Of a DNA stretch of 64,000 nucleotides, positions 38,389 through 46,403 are shown piece after piece. The position numbers were made by a program, and so were the translations under genes. Position 1 is the stretch's first letter. Each line of letters opens with the position of its first letter. Source of the stretch: Nocardioides panzhihuensis. Its GTDB lineage: Bacteria > Actinomycetota > Actinomycetes > Propionibacteriales > Nocardioidaceae. Below the pieces are notes generated by a model. The model did not search any database, was not told the DNA's origin, and saw only the letters and a program-made list of their open reading frames with translations. Location: positions 2,232,001 to 2,296,000 of the forward strand of contig NZ_JACBZR010000001.1 of assembly GCF_013408335.1 (NCBI RefSeq). The letters are read 5' to 3'.

Positions 38389-39266
38389 CACTGCTCCTTG
38401 AGCTTCAGCTGCATGATCGAGTCGGCCGAGAACCCGGCCTCGGGGTCACGGTCGGCGAACCAGCCGCCGACCTGCTTGTCGAGCGAGTCCAGATCCCAGG
38501 CGGCGTTGTCGAACCGCTCGGCCACCGTAGGCGGCGACAGGACGGCGATCATCCCGCCGTAGACGACGAAGACCTGTCCGGTGATCGCCGCAGCGGCCGG
38601 GGAGGCGAGGTAGGTGACCAGCGGCGCCACGTGCTCGGCACCGTAGGAGTCACCCGAGAGCACGCCCTGGGTCATCGCCGTCGCGGCCCGCGGGCAGATG
38701 GCATTGGCGCGTACGCCGGAGCGGCCCATCGAGCGGGCGGTCGACATCGTCAGCGCCGTGATCCCGGCCTTCGCGGCACCATAGTTGGCCTGACCCGGCG
38801 GGCCGGACAGGAACGCCTCCGAGGAGGTGTTCACCACCGCGGCGTCGACCGGTGCGCCGGTGGCCTTGGCCACCGACCGCCAGTGGGCCGAGGCGTTGCG
38901 AGTCAGCAGGAAGTGGCCGCGCAGGTGCACGCGCAGGACGAGGTCGAACTCCTCGTCGGACATGTTGAAGAGCATCTTGTCGCGGGTGATGCCCGCGTTG
39001 TTGACCACGATGTCGAGGCCACCGAACCCGTCGACGGCCGCGGCCATCATCGCGTCCGCGGTCGCGCGCTCGCTCACGTCGCCCGCCGCGATCACCGCCT
39101 CGCCGCCGAACCCGCGGATCTCCTCGGCGGCCTCCTCGGCCGCGCCCGGCAGGTCGTTGAGCACCACCCGGGCGCCCGCCCGGGCCAGCGCGACCGCCTC
39201 TGCCCATCCCAGACCGGCACCGGATCCGGTGACGATCGCGACTTTCCCACTCAGGTCGACGCTCAC
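38388..39266 (-). CDS. hsd4A: Hsd4A, 17-beta-hydroxysteroid/beta-hydroxyacyl-CoA dehydrogenase
   Basis: A 292-residue SDR that resembles Hsd4A (Rv3502c), an NAD enzyme that oxidises beta-hydroxyacyl-CoA (and 17-beta-hydroxysteroids) during sterol side-chain beta-oxidation. It has [78 protein letters not shown] with the catalytic Ser-Tyr-Lys (YGAAK), and a C-terminal extension absent from FabG ([18 protein letters not shown] ... [20 protein letters not shown]). It follows the ferredoxin by six bases. Good match to the family. Confidence 0.92.
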   Translation of the reverse strand: MSVDLSGKVAIVTGSGAGLGWAEAVALARAGARVVLNDLPGAAEEAAEEIRGFGGEAVIAAGDVSERATADAMMAAAVDGFGGLDIVVNNAGITRDKMLFNMSDEEFDLVLRVHLRGHFLLTRNASAHWRSVAKATGAPVDAAVVNTSSEAFLSGPPGQANYGAAKAGITALTMSTARSMGRSGVRANAICPRAATAMTQGVLSGDSYGAEHVAPLVTYLASPAAAAITGQVFVVYGGMIAVLSPPTVAERFDNAAWDLDSLDKQVGGWFADRDPEAGFSADSIMQLKLKEQ

Positions 39267-39272
39267 GTGCTG

Positions 39273-39467
39273 CTACTCCTCGATCCTCAGGGCCGCCTTG
39301 GGGCAGCCGGCCACGGCCTGCTCGACGCGGTCGCGGTTCTCGTCGGTCACCGTGGGGTCCGCGATCTGCAGGTAGTCGTCGTCATCGATCTCGAACACGT
39401 CGGGCGCGAACGCCTCACACATCCCGTTGGACTCGCACAGGTCGAAGTCCGCGATCACCTTTGCCAT
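39273..39467 (-). CDS. 3Fe-4S ferredoxin (FdxD-like)
   Basis: A 64-residue ferredoxin with CESNGMC and a distal GCPKAAL: Cys-x5-Cys plus Cys-Pro, so three Cys for a [3Fe-4S] cluster, with Asn at the position held by His in the CYP51 ferredoxin at 1555. The Asp/Glu-rich middle (FEIDDDDYLQI) is the partner-docking face. The start is ATG 39467 after AAGGAGAC; the longer frame to 39647 runs into the PPOX gene. In M. tuberculosis fdxD (Rv3503c) is next to hsd4A (Rv3502c), as here. It may serve a steroid P450 encoded outside the window. Confidence 0.92.
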   Translation of the reverse strand: MAKVIADFDLCESNGMCEAFAPDVFEIDDDDYLQIADPTVTDENRDRVEQAVAGCPKAALRIEE

Positions 39468-39486
39468 GTCCGTCTCCTTGAACTCT

Positions 39487-39987
39487 TCATCCTTGGCCGG
39501 GCAGGGCACCCAGCTTGCGGTGGTCCCAGCTTGCGACCTTGTCGGGCTCGATGACGATGCCGACGCGCTTGTGGGCCTGCTTCGAGACCAGGTCCTCGCC
39601 GAGCCCACCCAGGCGATGTCCTGAGCTTGTCGAAGGGTCGGCACCACCAGCCATCCGGGCCATCACCTGCGACCCGAGGGCCTTGATCTCCTCGTAGTCC
39701 TCGACGAGACGCGCCTGCCCGGTGATGCTCACGCCGCGCAGCTCGAAGTAGTCCTCGCCGTCCTCGACCAGGCAGGTGACCCGCGGGTCACGCCGCAAGT
39801 TGCGGACCTTCTGCGAGGACCCGTAGGTCCAGAACGCGATCTTGCCCTCGTCGAGCACGTAGAACAGCGTGGTCAGGTGCGGAGCCCCATCGGGGCCCAC
39901 GGTCGCGACCTGCACCTTCATCTGCGAGCCGAGGAAGTCCTCGATCTCGGCCTCGGTCAGCTGTACGGACTGGCGGGAGCCGGCCAT
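39487..39987 (-). CDS. Pyridoxamine-5'-phosphate-oxidase-fold flavin/F420 protein
   Basis: A 166-residue split-barrel (PPOX) protein that binds FMN or F420: TEAEIEDFLGSQMKVQVATVGPDGAPHLTTL, FYVLDEGKIAFWTYGSSQKVRNLRRDPRVTCLVED, ELRGVSITGQARLVEDY. Residues 122-129 (DPSTSSGH) come from an inserted dispersed repeat (39617-39637) in a loop. The start is ATG 39987 with GAGGAGGG upstream; the frame to 40047 crosses the operator. It is the first gene of the hsd4A operon and is directly controlled by the operator at 40011. It might reduce a steroid enone using F420H2; not shown by the sequence. Confidence 0.87.
   Translation of the reverse strand: MAGSRQSVQLTEAEIEDFLGSQMKVQVATVGPDGAPHLTTLFYVLDEGKIAFWTYGSSQKVRNLRRDPRVTCLVEDGEDYFELRGVSITGQARLVEDYEEIKALGSQVMARMAGGADPSTSSGHRLGGLGEDLVSKQAHKRVGIVIEPDKVASWDHRKLGALPGQG
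39617..39637. repeat. Dispersed 21-base repeat inside PPOX gene
   Basis: TGTCCTGAGCTTGTCGAAGG plus G differs at one base from the reverse complement of the copy at 30068-30088. In the PPOX frame it encodes the loop residues DPSTSSGH. Confidence 0.7.
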
Positions 39988-40010
39988 GTGCCCTCCTCGA
40001 GCAATAAAAC

Positions 40011-40024
40011 TAGAACCTGTTCTA
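40011..40024. promoter_or_regulatory. KstR-type operator for hsd4A operon
   Basis: TAGAACCTGTTCTA matches the consensus. On the minus strand its closing TA starts the -10 box TAGTTT (40007-40012), with the PPOX ribosome site about 12 bases beyond the expected transcription start. Confidence 0.9.
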
Positions 40025-40069
40025 CCATAACAGGCGAGGCGGCCCATCGAAGGGGCGACCTGATGAGAT

Positions 40070-40933
40070 CTAGGAAGCAGCCTTCATCTCGGAGATCAGC
40101 CAGCCACCGTCGTCCTTCACCAGCGTCAGCACCTCCCAGGTCGGGCTGACCACGGTGTTCTTCGTCTTCGGCGCGGTCGCGCTCTGGTTGACGAAGAGCA
40201 GCACCTTGGCCGAGTCCTCGGTGGCCGAGATGATGGAGGCGGCACAGTCCTCGTCGACACAGGACTTGCCCTCCTGGGCCGCCTTGGCGCCGTCCTCGGA
40301 GAGGGGCGCCACCTCGGCGTCGACCTTGATGCCCAGGTCGGCCTGCTCCTTGCGCTTGTCCTCGCCGGGGAGCGTCTTCTCGTAGTCCTTCTGCATCGCC
40401 GGCGTCATCAGCTTCTTCGCCGCCGCGATGTCCTTCTCCGCGCTCGCGGCGCGGTAGGACATCACCGTCTGCGCCAGTCCGACCGAGTGCTCCATGATCG
40501 CCGCCCGGGAACCGGCCGCGGTCAGCTCCCCACCGGGCGCCACGTCGTCCTTCGACGCCTGATCGACAGCCAGCCACAGCGCGCCGCCGGCCACCAGGAC
40601 GAGTACGCCGAGAACGGCTGTCAGCACCCGGCTGCCGTCACCCAGCCACCGCTCGGCGAACCCGGAATGCGCCTCTGTAGAACCCTCACCCTCATCTTCA
40701 GGTTGAGGCTCTCGATCGGTCTCGGCGTCGTCGGCCGCAGCCGCAGGCTCCTCGTTCTCCGCGGGTGTATCGTCCCCGCCGCGTAGCTCCGGGGTTTCGG
40801 GCTCGTCGGTCGGCGGCAGCAGGTCGGAGCCGCAGTAACGGCACTTGATCGCGGCTGCCTTGATCGTCTCCGCGCAGAAGGGGCACTCCTTCTGGCCGGC
40901 GGAGACCGATCCGTTCGCTCGTACGCCTGTCAT
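40070..40933 (-). CDS. Mce-associated membrane protein with N-terminal zinc ribbon
   Basis: A 287-residue protein with three parts: a zinc ribbon (CPFC at residues 17-20 and CRYC at 31-34), a long acidic Glu/Asp/Pro linker (about 37-90), one membrane segment (about 103-123), and an extracytoplasmic NTF2-like Mce-associated domain (AASAEKDIAAAKKLMTPAMQ ... TWEVLTLVKDDGGWLISEM). Mce-associated proteins stabilise Mce transporters. The start at ATG 40933 overlaps the previous stop (TGATG). A cytoplasmic zinc ribbon on such a protein is not something I recall from mycobacteria. It is the last gene of the mce operon. Confidence 0.85.
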   Translation of the reverse strand: MTGVRANGSVSAGQKECPFCAETIKAAAIKCRYCGSDLLPPTDEPETPELRGGDDTPAENEEPAAAADDAETDREPQPEDEGEGSTEAHSGFAERWLGDGSRVLTAVLGVLVLVAGGALWLAVDQASKDDVAPGGELTAAGSRAAIMEHSVGLAQTVMSYRAASAEKDIAAAKKLMTPAMQKDYEKTLPGEDKRKEQADLGIKVDAEVAPLSEDGAKAAQEGKSCVDEDCAASIISATEDSAKVLLFVNQSATAPKTKNTVVSPTWEVLTLVKDDGGWLISEMKAAS

Positions 40934-41529
40934 CAGTTGACTCCTGCCAGGTCGGACATGCGCCATCCGTCCTTCGTCTTGTCCAGCGACACCTTGAACC
41001 GGTACTTCGAGCACCGCGCCCCGTCGTAGGGGCAGGTGTCGCTCTTCTTCAGCTCAGCGGTCTGGCTGCTGGTCACGACGGAGTCCACGGCGACCAGCAC
41101 GACCGCCTTCTTCGAGCCGATCGCACGGATGCCGACCTGCTTGACCTTCCCCTTCGAGACGGTCTGTGCGGGGATCGCGGCCTGGCGGATCTGCTCGGCG
41201 ATGGCGGTGTACTCCTTGCCGAAGGTGCCGGTCGAGATCTCCTTGACCGCCTGGATCCGCGGGTCCATGTCGCGGTAGTCGACGTCGAGGAAGGCGATCA
41301 CGCCGTCTTCGGCGACGGCCTTCACCTCGTCATAGTCGGCGGCCGCCGCCTCGGCGGGCGTCGTCCACGGCAGCACCCGAGCGCCACCGATGAAGACGGC
41401 CGCCGCTAGCACCACCAGGATCACCACCACCGCCGCGAGCACGGTGTTGACCCGCCCCAGTCTGGCGACGGACATCTTGACGTCGAGGCGGTTATGGGCC
41501 AGCTCAGCTGGTTCAGGCACCGGACTCAC
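40933..41529 (-). CDS. Mce-associated membrane protein
   Basis: A 198-residue protein with a short cytoplasmic N-terminus, a membrane segment at about residues 29-50 (VLAAVVVILVVLAAAVFIG) and an NTF2-like extracytoplasmic domain (DYDEVKAVAEDGVIAFLDVDYRDM ... YRFKVSLDKTKDGWRMSDL). Two Cys in SDTCPYDGARCSKYRF could form a disulfide outside the cell. It corresponds to the Mce-associated proteins encoded after mce4F in M. tuberculosis (Rv3493c/Rv3492c). The GTG start overlaps the mceF stop by four bases. Confidence 0.88.
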   Translation of the reverse strand: MSPVPEPAELAHNRLDVKMSVARLGRVNTVLAAVVVILVVLAAAVFIGGARVLPWTTPAEAAAADYDEVKAVAEDGVIAFLDVDYRDMDPRIQAVKEISTGTFGKEYTAIAEQIRQAAIPAQTVSKGKVKQVGIRAIGSKKAVVLVAVDSVVTSSQTAELKKSDTCPYDGARCSKYRFKVSLDKTKDGWRMSDLAGVN

Positions 41530-42803
41530 TCCTCTCCCAGGATCATTGATCGCCAGGAGTCGTCGGACAGGGCGGAGACGAGGCCTCCGTCATCGGTCGG
41601 GGTGGACATCGTGACCGTCTTTCCATCGGGGAGCTTGGTGCGGCCGGTCTTGGGGTCGTAGCTCGTCACGTACTTCTCGACCCCCTCCGGCTCCGGCACC
41701 ATGTTGACACCCCGCTGCATGATCGGGTTGTCGCCCTCGTAGTCGGCCTGGGCACGCTTGTCGGTGCACTTGGCCGGGTAGAGCGGCTGGTCCTCCATCA
41801 CGGTGCCGGGGATCCACTGGTCGGGGGGCTTGTAGCCCTCCTGGCACGGCGGTGTGGTGTAGACGAAGCCCATCGAGAGGTGACCGTAGCCGTCACCAGG
41901 CGAGCCGGTCCACCCCGTCGCCACGACCTGGGGGAAGGTCACCAGAGTCTGCTCGATCGCGGGCAGCCGGGCGGTGAGCACCTCGTTGACGGTGGTGAGG
42001 TTGGCCAGGAAGACGGGCAGCAGCGGCTGCAGCCCGTCGACCAGCGACTGCACCTGGACCGCCGTCGCCTCGCCGCCCTGCAGGATCTCGCGCAGCTCCG
42101 GGTCACGCTTGTCCAGGGTCGCGGTGACCTCCTCGAGCCCGTCGGCGAACTCGCGGATGTCACCGCTGTGGTCCTTCTGCGTCTGGAGCACGGTCTGGCT
42201 GGTCTCGAGGAGGCGCACGGTCTCCTTCTGGTGCGCGGAGGCCTCGTCGACCAGCGTGGCACCCGAGTCGAGCAACGTACGCAGGTTCTCGGCGTTGCCG
42301 CGGAACAGCGTGCCGAGCTCAGCCACGACGGTGCTCAGGTCCTCGCCGTCGATCGAGGTGGTGAAGCTGTCCAGCTCGGTGAGCAGCTGATCGGTCGTGC
42401 CGGGCATCGAGTCGGGCCCGGCGCTCACCACATCGCCCTCGGCGAGGTAGGGACCGGCGGCCGAGTCGGGGATGAAGTTGATGTACTGCTCCCCCACCGC
42501 CGAGAGGTTGTGGACCTCGATCTTGGCGTCCTTCGGCACCTCGGTGCCGGGGTCGAGCTCCAGCTCGGCGCGGACGCCCTCTTCGGTCACGTTCATCGTG
42601 GCCACGCGGCCGACACCGATGCCTCGGTAGTTGACCTCGCTGCCCTCGTAGAGGCCACCGGAGGCCGGCAGGTCGACCGAGACGTTCACGTGCCGGCCGA
42701 GGACGCGGTCGACGATGCCGAGGTAGGCGGCCGAGACGTAGAAGATCCCGACCGCGGCGAGGACCAGGAAGATGACCAGCTTGGTGCGTACGCTGCGCGT
42801 CAT
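41526..42803 (-). CDS. mce4F: Mce4F-type substrate-binding protein
   Basis: The sixth MCE protein of the sterol importer, 425 residues: an N-terminal membrane anchor (TKLVIFLVLAAVGIFYVSA), the MlaD/MCE beta-barrel domain (VSVDLPASGGLYEGSEVNYRGIGVGRVATM) and a long coiled helical region (LSTVVAELGTLFRGNAENLRTLLDSG and following), ending in a Pro/Cys-containing C-terminal domain (TTPPCQEGY ... YPAKCTDKR). The MCE helices form the tunnel that guides sterol across the envelope. The ATG at 42803 overlaps the mceE stop; frames extending further upstream are shadows. Confidence 0.93.
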   Translation of the reverse strand: MTRSVRTKLVIFLVLAAVGIFYVSAAYLGIVDRVLGRHVNVSVDLPASGGLYEGSEVNYRGIGVGRVATMNVTEEGVRAELELDPGTEVPKDAKIEVHNLSAVGEQYINFIPDSAAGPYLAEGDVVSAGPDSMPGTTDQLLTELDSFTTSIDGEDLSTVVAELGTLFRGNAENLRTLLDSGATLVDEASAHQKETVRLLETSQTVLQTQKDHSGDIREFADGLEEVTATLDKRDPELREILQGGEATAVQVQSLVDGLQPLLPVFLANLTTVNEVLTARLPAIEQTLVTFPQVVATGWTGSPGDGYGHLSMGFVYTTPPCQEGYKPPDQWIPGTVMEDQPLYPAKCTDKRAQADYEGDNPIMQRGVNMVPEPEGVEKYVTSYDPKTGRTKLPDGKTVTMSTPTDDGGLVSALSDDSWRSMILGEE

Positions 42804-44164
42804 TTCGTTCCCCCTCCCAGGAGTCCCTCGAGGAGGCCGGTCAGGCCACCGGTCGTCGGCTCGGCTGTGGGTGTCTCGGTCGCCGAGGGCGTCGAGAGCC
42901 CCTCGGTGATCTCGGGAAGCAGGCCGTTGAGCCCTGGCGTCTTGGTCGAGGTCGAGCTCTTGGGCAGCAGGTCTGAGATGTCGGGCAGCTTGGGCGTCTT
43001 CTCCCCCGGCTTCGCCTTCGTGTCCTCCTTGCCGACCACCGAGCAGACCAGCTGCAGGTTGGTCAGGTCGCACAGCGCCTTGGCCAGCGGCTGGATCGCT
43101 CGGCATCCCTTGGAGTAGGACAGGCAGATCTGGAACACCTGCGGCACGATGCCGCTGGACTCGCCGTTGGTGAGGCTGCCGACCAGCTTGCCGAGGTCGA
43201 GGTCCATGTGGAACAGCGCGTTGGAGTAGTCGCCCATCGCCAGGCCGGCGGCGTTCTCCGGGAACGGGAAGCTGGCCGCCATCATCAGTCCGCGCGGCAG
43301 CGAGTCGCCGGCGTCGGCCAGCTCGCGCAGCGTCGGCGCCAGCTCGTCCAGCGCCGTGGTCAGGTTGGCGCCGCTCTGGTTGATCACCCGGGTCGCGACC
43401 ACGCCGAGCCGGTCGAGCGCCTTCATCATCTTCAGCATGTCCGCGTGCTGCTGGCGGAGCACCTCGAGCGCCGGGCCGAAGGAGTCGATGGCGGCCTCGA
43501 TCGACTTGGACTCCTTGTTGAGGGTGCGGGTCAGCCGGTCGACCTGCTCCATCGCCTTGATGATCGAGCCCTTCTGCTGGTTGAGCGAGGCCACCGTGGT
43601 CTCCAGGTTGCCCAGCAGCGAGCGCATGTCATCGGTGCGCCCGTCCATCATGGTGTTGAGCTCGTCGCTGATCGTCTTCAGCTGGCCGACGCCACCGCCC
43701 GCCAGCAGGAAGGAGAGCGCGCCGAGCACCTCCTCGACCTCGGGGTTGCGGTTGGTGCGCTCGAGCCCGATGGTCGCGCCGTTTCCGAGCTTGCCGGCGC
43801 TGGCGACCGTGGAGCCCTCGGGGGCCACCAGGGCGATGTACTTCTCCCCGAGCAGGCTGGTCTGGCGTACGTTGGCCAGCGCGTCGGCCGGAAGCTCGAT
43901 GTTCTTGCGGACGGTCATGGTGACCTTCGCGTGCCAGCCCTCCCGCTCGACCTTGTCGACCTGGCCGACCGGGACGTCGTTGGCCATCACCTTGGTGCGC
44001 GGCACGATGTCGACGACGTCGTTGAACTCGGCGGTGACGACGTAGCCGTCGCCCTCACCGACCTCGTTGCCGGGGAGCGGCAGGTCATAGGCCTGTACGC
44101 CGCACCCGCTCGCCACGGCGAGGAGGCCGAGCATCGCGACGAACGACCGGATCCGAGATCTCAT
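42800..44164 (-). CDS. mce4E: Mce4E-type lipoprotein
   Basis: The fifth MCE protein, 454 residues, and the lipoprotein member of the set: the signal peptide ends in the lipobox AVASGC with Cys21 as the lipidated residue. The MCE domain follows (YVVTAEFNDVVDIVPRTKVMANDVPVGQVDKVE), then helices (DDMRSLLGNLETTVASLNQQKGS), and a C-terminal tail rich in Thr, Ser and Pro (residues about 395-440). In M. tuberculosis the corresponding protein is LprN (Mce4E). ATG 44164 overlaps the mceD stop. Confidence 0.94.
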   Translation of the reverse strand: MRSRIRSFVAMLGLLAVASGCGVQAYDLPLPGNEVGEGDGYVVTAEFNDVVDIVPRTKVMANDVPVGQVDKVEREGWHAKVTMTVRKNIELPADALANVRQTSLLGEKYIALVAPEGSTVASAGKLGNGATIGLERTNRNPEVEEVLGALSFLLAGGGVGQLKTISDELNTMMDGRTDDMRSLLGNLETTVASLNQQKGSIIKAMEQVDRLTRTLNKESKSIEAAIDSFGPALEVLRQQHADMLKMMKALDRLGVVATRVINQSGANLTTALDELAPTLRELADAGDSLPRGLMMAASFPFPENAAGLAMGDYSNALFHMDLDLGKLVGSLTNGESSGIVPQVFQICLSYSKGCRAIQPLAKALCDLTNLQLVCSVVGKEDTKAKPGEKTPKLPDISDLLPKSSTSTKTPGLNGLLPEITEGLSTPSATETPTAEPTTGGLTGLLEGLLGGGTK

Positions 44165-45417
44165 CCCTTGCCTCCCGACATCAGGTTCTGCAGCGACCCG
44201 CTGAGCTCGGTGATGCCGCCCTCGGAGACCACCTCGGGCTTCACCTCCGACTGCTTGGCCTTGGTTCCGTTCGGAGCCCCGATCGGCAGCCCGGTCGCGG
44301 TGTCGCGGTCGGTGGGCGCCGCGGCATCCGTGAGCGTCTTGCCCAGCGGGGCGGTCGAGCCGGTGGGCAGCAGCGCCTTGAACAGCGCACAGATCTCCTT
44401 GGCCCCGGGGATCTTGTCGTTCTCGACGACCATGCACAGGATGTTGGACAGGTCCGAGCCGATCGGCCCGACCTGCAGCCGGAAGCCGACCGATCCGGAT
44501 GCGGGGTCGAAGGCCTCGGCCAGGTTGCCGATCCCCAGCGGTGCCAGGTCGACCACGGTGCCGAGGGTCTCCTTCTCCTTGGCCAGGATGTTGAGCGTCT
44601 TGTTGAGCTCCTTGACGTCACCGACCAGAGCGTCGGAGTTGTTCTCCACGAACGACTTCGTCACCTTCACCGCCTGCGCGATCGCGGCGAGGGCCTGGTC
44701 GAGCTCGTCGCTCTCACCGGCCAGCTGGGTGGACACCGTCGAGAGGTCGGTCAGGAACCTCTCGGTCGTCTCGTCGTTGCGCGCCAGCGTCGTGGTGACC
44801 TCGGAGAGCTGGGTGAGCGTGCTGAAGAGCTGCTCGGAGTTGCCGCCGAGCACCTGAGCCGCCTCGGACATGTCGGCGATCGCCTGGTTGCCGATCTTGC
44901 CGTTGCCCTCCAGCGCGTCCGCGCCCTCGCTCAGGACGTCGCTCAGCGCGCCGTTCTTGTTGGCCCCGTTGGGTCCCAGCGAGGTGGCCAGCTCGGAGAG
45001 GCTGGCATAGATCCGGTCGAGCTCGACCGGCACCGCGGTGCGCTCGATCGGGATCTCGCCGCCGTCTGCCATCGCGGGCCCGCCGGTATAGGCGGGGGTC
45101 AGCTGGATGAACCGGTCGGCGACGAGCGTCGGGGTCACGATCGCGGCCTTGACGTCCTCGGGCAGCTTGTAGTCGCTCTGGTACTCGATCACCGCGTCCA
45201 CGTGGTCGCCCTTCGTCTCCAGCGAGGCGACCTTGCCGACCTTGACCCCCATGATGACCACGTCGGAGCCCTCGTAGACGCTCACCGCCTGCGGGAAGCT
45301 GGCGGTCAGCGTCTTGGTTTCGGGCGAGGCCACCTCGGAGATCAGCAGCAGCCCGCACATCAGCACCAGCGCGATCGGCAGCGCGGCCCACTTTCGGCCC
45401 CAGAAGTTCTTAGTCAT
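44161..45417 (-). CDS. mce4D: Mce4D-type substrate-binding protein
   Basis: The fourth MCE protein, 418 residues: membrane anchor (WAALPIALVLMCGLLLISEVA), MCE domain (TASFPQAVSVYEGSDVVIMGVKVGKVASLETKGDHV) and helical tunnel region (GGNSEQLFSTLTQLSEVTTTL onward). The C-terminal 60 residues are low complexity and poorly conserved. Four-base overlaps on both sides show translational coupling within the importer operon. Confidence 0.93.
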   Translation of the reverse strand: MTKNFWGRKWAALPIALVLMCGLLLISEVASPETKTLTASFPQAVSVYEGSDVVIMGVKVGKVASLETKGDHVDAVIEYQSDYKLPEDVKAAIVTPTLVADRFIQLTPAYTGGPAMADGGEIPIERTAVPVELDRIYASLSELATSLGPNGANKNGALSDVLSEGADALEGNGKIGNQAIADMSEAAQVLGGNSEQLFSTLTQLSEVTTTLARNDETTERFLTDLSTVSTQLAGESDELDQALAAIAQAVKVTKSFVENNSDALVGDVKELNKTLNILAKEKETLGTVVDLAPLGIGNLAEAFDPASGSVGFRLQVGPIGSDLSNILCMVVENDKIPGAKEICALFKALLPTGSTAPLGKTLTDAAAPTDRDTATGLPIGAPNGTKAKQSEVKPEVVSEGGITELSGSLQNLMSGGKG

Positions 45418-46403
45418 TCCACGATCCCTGGTCGTCGTCCGGGCACGAACTCCCCGCTCACGATCCCGGTGAGGTTGGCGAGGTAGGCGTCGAACCAGGG
45501 CCCGGTGCCGATGATGTTGATCAGGATCGACGCGTACGGGCCGTAGTTCTGGATGGTCTTGGTCAGGTCCTCGTCGCGGGCGTTGAGGAACTTCAGCGCC
45601 TGGTTGAGCGCGTCCAGCGCGGGACCGATCTGCTTCTCGTTCTCCTTCACCAGGGCCTGCAGCTGCTCGGCCAGGGCCGTGGCGTTGACCAGCAGCTGGT
45701 GGATGGCCTGGCGGCGCGAGATGAGCTCGGCGAAGACCTGGTCACCGTTCTTCATCACGCTGACGATGTCCTGCTTGCGCTCGTTGACGAGCTGGACGAC
45801 CTTCTCGGCGTCCTGCAGCAGCGACTCCAGCTCGTCGCCGCGGGCGGCGATCGTCTGGGACAGCGCGGCGATTCCCTGGAATGCGCCCTGCACCTCGGGG
45901 CCGGCCTTCTCCAGGGTGCCCGACATCGTCGTCAGCGCCTTGGCCAGCTGCTGGGTGTCGATCGCCTCGGTCGTCTCGGCGAGATCACCGAAGGTGCCGA
46001 CGATGTCACTGCCCGCGCTGGTCCGGGCCAGCGGGATCGTCGATCCGGCGTCGAGGGTCCGGCCGCCCTGCGGGGTGATGTCGAGGTACTTCTCCCCCAG
46101 CAGGTTGAGCACGCCGACCGACGCCTCGCTGCGGTGCCCGATCTCGGCGTCGTCGACCGAGAACGAGACGACGACCTTGGCTCCCTCGATCTCGATGTCG
46201 CTGACCCGGCCGACCCGGATTCCGGCGATCTCCACCCGGCTGCCCACGTGCAGTCCGCTGGCGTCGGAGAACTCGGCCTGATAGGTGGTGCCGGCGAGCC
46301 ACGGCAGGTTGCGCAGGTTGAACGCCGCGGTGAGGGCCAGTGCGAGCGCGACGATCGTGATCACGCCGGTGCGCTTGAGCTTGGCGTCGCTATGGTGCGC
46401 CAT
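45414..46403 (-). CDS. mce4C: Mce4C-type substrate-binding protein
   Basis: The third MCE protein, 329 residues: anchor (VITIVALALALTAAFNL), MCE domain (YQAEFSDASGLHVGSRVEIAGIRVGRVSDIE), and a helical region (GDLAETTEAIDTQQLAKALTT and on) ending in EFVPGRRPGIVE. The start is ATG 46403, sharing bases with the mceB stop (TGATG); a GTG four codons upstream is less likely. It is shorter at its C-terminus than MceA, D, E and F, as is usual for the B and C members. Confidence 0.92.
   Translation of the reverse strand: MAHHSDAKLKRTGVITIVALALALTAAFNLRNLPWLAGTTYQAEFSDASGLHVGSRVEIAGIRVGRVSDIEIEGAKVVVSFSVDDAEIGHRSEASVGVLNLLGEKYLDITPQGGRTLDAGSTIPLARTSAGSDIVGTFGDLAETTEAIDTQQLAKALTTMSGTLEKAGPEVQGAFQGIAALSQTIAARGDELESLLQDAEKVVQLVNERKQDIVSVMKNGDQVFAELISRRQAIHQLLVNATALAEQLQALVKENEKQIGPALDALNQALKFLNARDEDLTKTIQNYGPYASILINIIGTGPWFDAYLANLTGIVSGEFVPGRRPGIVE

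Noticed and set aside
40011..40030. Rightward promoter (TACCAT after the operator) that would make antisense RNA into the mce operon end
   Set aside because: The hexamer follows from the palindrome's symmetry; there is no gene to the right on that strand, so it was not listed as a promoter.
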